Assembly (NCBI GenBank): GCA_903825065.1
Contig: CAIJZG010000300.1
Coordinates: 1-15,963 of the forward strand
DNA: 15,963 nt
DNA from: an uncultured Bacteroidota bacterium
GTDB taxonomy: Bacteria > Bacteroidota > Bacteroidia > Chitinophagales > Chitinophagaceae
Direction: 5' to 3'
Numbering within the stretch: the stretch's first letter is position 1; every line of letters starts with the position of its first letter. The notes below the pieces were generated by a model. That model was given only the letters and a program-made list of their open reading frames with translations. It was not told where the DNA came from and made no database searches. This document shows positions 14,544 to 15,963 of this stretch, piece by piece. A program made the position numbers and the translations under genes.

Positions 14544-15644
14544 TTAGTGGTGTGCTTCTTCGTGAGCACCTTCTCTTGACTGACCAATAAACACTGCTGT
14601 TAAGTTGGTAAAGATGAATGCCTGAATAAACGCTACCAATATTTCAATGAAATAAATAAATACTGTGAAAGCAATAGAAACTGGAGCAAAACCCCATCCT
14701 GCTGCTGTGCTCATTGCTCCGAAAATAAAGATCAACATTACAAAACAAGTAATGATGATATGACCTGCCACCATATTGGCAAAAAGACGGACAATCAAAG
14801 CAAATGGTTTTGTGAAAATTCCTAAAAACTCAACAGGTACCAGAATTGGTTTTACAAATCCAGGTACCGGAGGATTGAAAATATGTGCCCAGAAATGACG
14901 ATTGGTACTGAATAAAATCACAAAGAAACTAATCACTCCCAACACAACTGTAAATGCAATATTTCCGGTAACATTCGCAGTTCCTGGAATTAATCCTATT
15001 AAATTATTAATCAGAATAAAGAAAAATACAGTTAATAAATAAGGCATGTACTTTTCATAAGCCGCTCCCAAATTTGGTTTGGCTACGTCGTCTCTTACAA
15101 AAGTAATTACAGGCTCAATGGCATTTTGAAAACCAGAAGGAGCAGTTCTAGCACCCCCTTTTTTATATTTTCCTGCAACGCTAATCATGATAACAGATAA
15201 TAAGACCAATGCCAAAAGCATTTGTACCACATTACGTGTTAAACTAAAATCGTATAAGGTAACCCCTTCTTCTACTTTACCACTTGCATCAACTGCTACA
15301 ATTTTGCCTTCTTCACTTTTATATCCATTATAAATAGCGCCTTTTTTTAAATTGCTATAGGAAAATGCAGCAACTCCTCTTTCTTTAGAATATACAATTA
15401 CAGGTAAAGGAATAGAAACCTCACTCTCACCTACCGACATAAAATGAAATTCATGGGCATCCAAAATATGCTCCATAATAAGTTCAGCAGGATCAAAAGA
15501 ACCTTCTTTTTTCTCCTTTCCAATTTGTTCAGTTCCAGAAGCCGCTTTTTCAGGCTCATTTTCTGCATGTAAGGTAGTTGTAAAAAGCATACATGATATG
15601 CTGAACAACACAACAAATAAATTTTTTACACTTCTAAAGGCCAT
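14544..15644 (-). CDS. atpB: ATP synthase Fo subunit a, long Bacteroidota form
   Basis: A 366-residue membrane subunit that forms the ion half-channels. The C-terminal part (about 135-355) is the classic a subunit, with membrane segments near 137-157, 200-221, 226-246, 262-310 and 320-355. The essential arginine is R286 in LIVRLFANMVAGH, and Q341 in ILVAFIQAFIF corresponds to the conserved glutamine of the last helix. The N-terminus differs from E. coli (271 residues): a signal-peptide-like segment (8-27) followed by a polar domain of about 105 residues, probably outside the membrane, before the first core helix. The tail is histidine-rich (GAHEEAHH). It is the first gene of the operon, with a TAnnTTTG element about 21 bases upstream of the ATG. 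Confidence 0.95.
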   Translation of the reverse strand: MAFRSVKNLFVVLFSISCMLFTTTLHAENEPEKAASGTEQIGKEKKEGSFDPAELIMEHILDAHEFHFMSVGESEVSIPLPVIVYSKERGVAAFSYSNLKKGAIYNGYKSEEGKIVAVDASGKVEEGVTLYDFSLTRNVVQMLLALVLLSVIMISVAGKYKKGGARTAPSGFQNAIEPVITFVRDDVAKPNLGAAYEKYMPYLLTVFFFILINNLIGLIPGTANVTGNIAFTVVLGVISFFVILFSTNRHFWAHIFNPPVPGFVKPILVPVEFLGIFTKPFALIVRLFANMVAGHIIITCFVMLIFIFGAMSTAAGWGFAPVSIAFTVFIYFIEILVAFIQAFIFTNLTAVFIGQSREGAHEEAHH

Positions 15645-15664
15645 ACCTGTCTCGAAATTTGGCG

Positions 15665-15672
15665 CAAAGATA
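15665..15672 (-). promoter_or_regulatory. Bacteroidota -7 element for the atp operon
   Basis: On the minus strand TATCTTTG matches TAnnTTTG exactly, and transcription would start about 14 bases before the atpB ATG. The upstream TTTG copies sit 12 and 25 bases away (15685-15688 and 15698-15701), neither ideal, so the -33 box is uncertain. Confidence 0.5.
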
Positions 15673-15762
15673 GGGGTAAGGCCTCAAAAATTCGAAGCAA
15701 AATAGCAGAAAATATTGCGAGCCGATTTCTTTTCTGGGTGATTGGACTTAATCCTCTGTTTT

Positions 15763-15963
15763 CTAGACGGTAATGGGGGTTTTCTTTTCAAATTGCATCT
15801 CGTGTAACTTGGCATAAAGTCCACCCAAAGCCAATAAAGTCTCGTGATTGCCCACTTCTTTTAACTCACCTTTATCCAAAACCAATATTTTATCTGCTTT
15901 TCGGATGGTAGATAATCGATGCGCAATAATAATAGAAGTTCTTCCTGAAATCAGCGTATCTGT
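15763..15963 (-). CDS. ABC transporter ATP-binding/permease protein, C-terminal part
   Basis: This is the last 66 codons of a gene that runs off the right edge; read from the minus strand in frame to a TAG at 15763-15765. The sequence contains the H-loop region SIIIAHRLSTIRKADKILVL (residues 10-29 of the visible part), then DKGELKEVGNHETLLALGGL and YAKLHEMQF. This is the invariant end of the nucleotide-binding domain of type-IV (MsbA/ABCB-like) exporters, in which the membrane domain precedes it. The missing part, upstream beyond the window, should hold the transmembrane domain, Walker A and signature. Neither the substrate nor homodimer versus heterodimer can be judged. It is upstream of atpB in the same direction with a 118-base gap. 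Confidence 0.9.
   Translation of the reverse strand, partial: TDTLISGRTSIIIAHRLSTIRKADKILVLDKGELKEVGNHETLLALGGLYAKLHEMQFEKKTPITV

Overview
The window reads as a chromosomal stretch from a member of the Bacteroidota, most likely a Chitinophagaceae-type organism. This is an inference from gene content and from promoters of the Bacteroidota form (TTTG, about 18-20 bases, then TAnnTTTG). Other support is the near absence of Shine-Dalgarno sites, a TonB-dependent receptor with an N-terminal carboxypeptidase-regulatory-like domain, and an F-type ATP synthase a subunit carrying a signal peptide and a large extra N-terminal domain. The DNA is visibly AT-rich. No mobile element, tRNA, rRNA or CRISPR array was seen, and no gene-free stretch exceeds about 130 bases.

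Left part (1-4893). Four minus-strand housekeeping genes come first: a HIT-family hydrolase, greA, a D-2-hydroxyacid dehydrogenase and rsmA. Strong intrinsic terminators lie after greA and, notably, inside the greA leader. Divergent from rsmA is a plus-strand pair, pdxA and a LacX-type aldose 1-epimerase.

Middle part (4897-11363), all minus strand. Reading in transcription order from the right: a TonB-dependent receptor with a clear promoter, a secreted TPR-like protein, a six-helix membrane protein and a small winged-helix regulator that overlap by 8 bases, then an ABC-2 exporter (ATPase and permease, with its own -7 element) and a LolA-like secreted protein. This is the least understood part of the window and looks like an envelope or export locus. 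Its substrate cannot be read from the sequence.

Right part (11437-15963), minus strand. The ATP synthase genes run atpB-atpE-atpF-atpH-atpA and end in a strong terminator 23 bases after atpA. The gamma subunit gene is absent from this position, and beta and epsilon are not in the window. An 11-bp perfect hairpin sits between atpE and atpF. The window ends inside the C-terminal part of an MsbA-type ABC exporter.

Most of the window is conventional. The observations most worth checking are the attenuator-like greA leader, the atpE-atpF hairpin, the truncated atp operon, the structured rsmA/pdxA divergent region, and the regulator, membrane protein and ABC/LolA neighbourhood.
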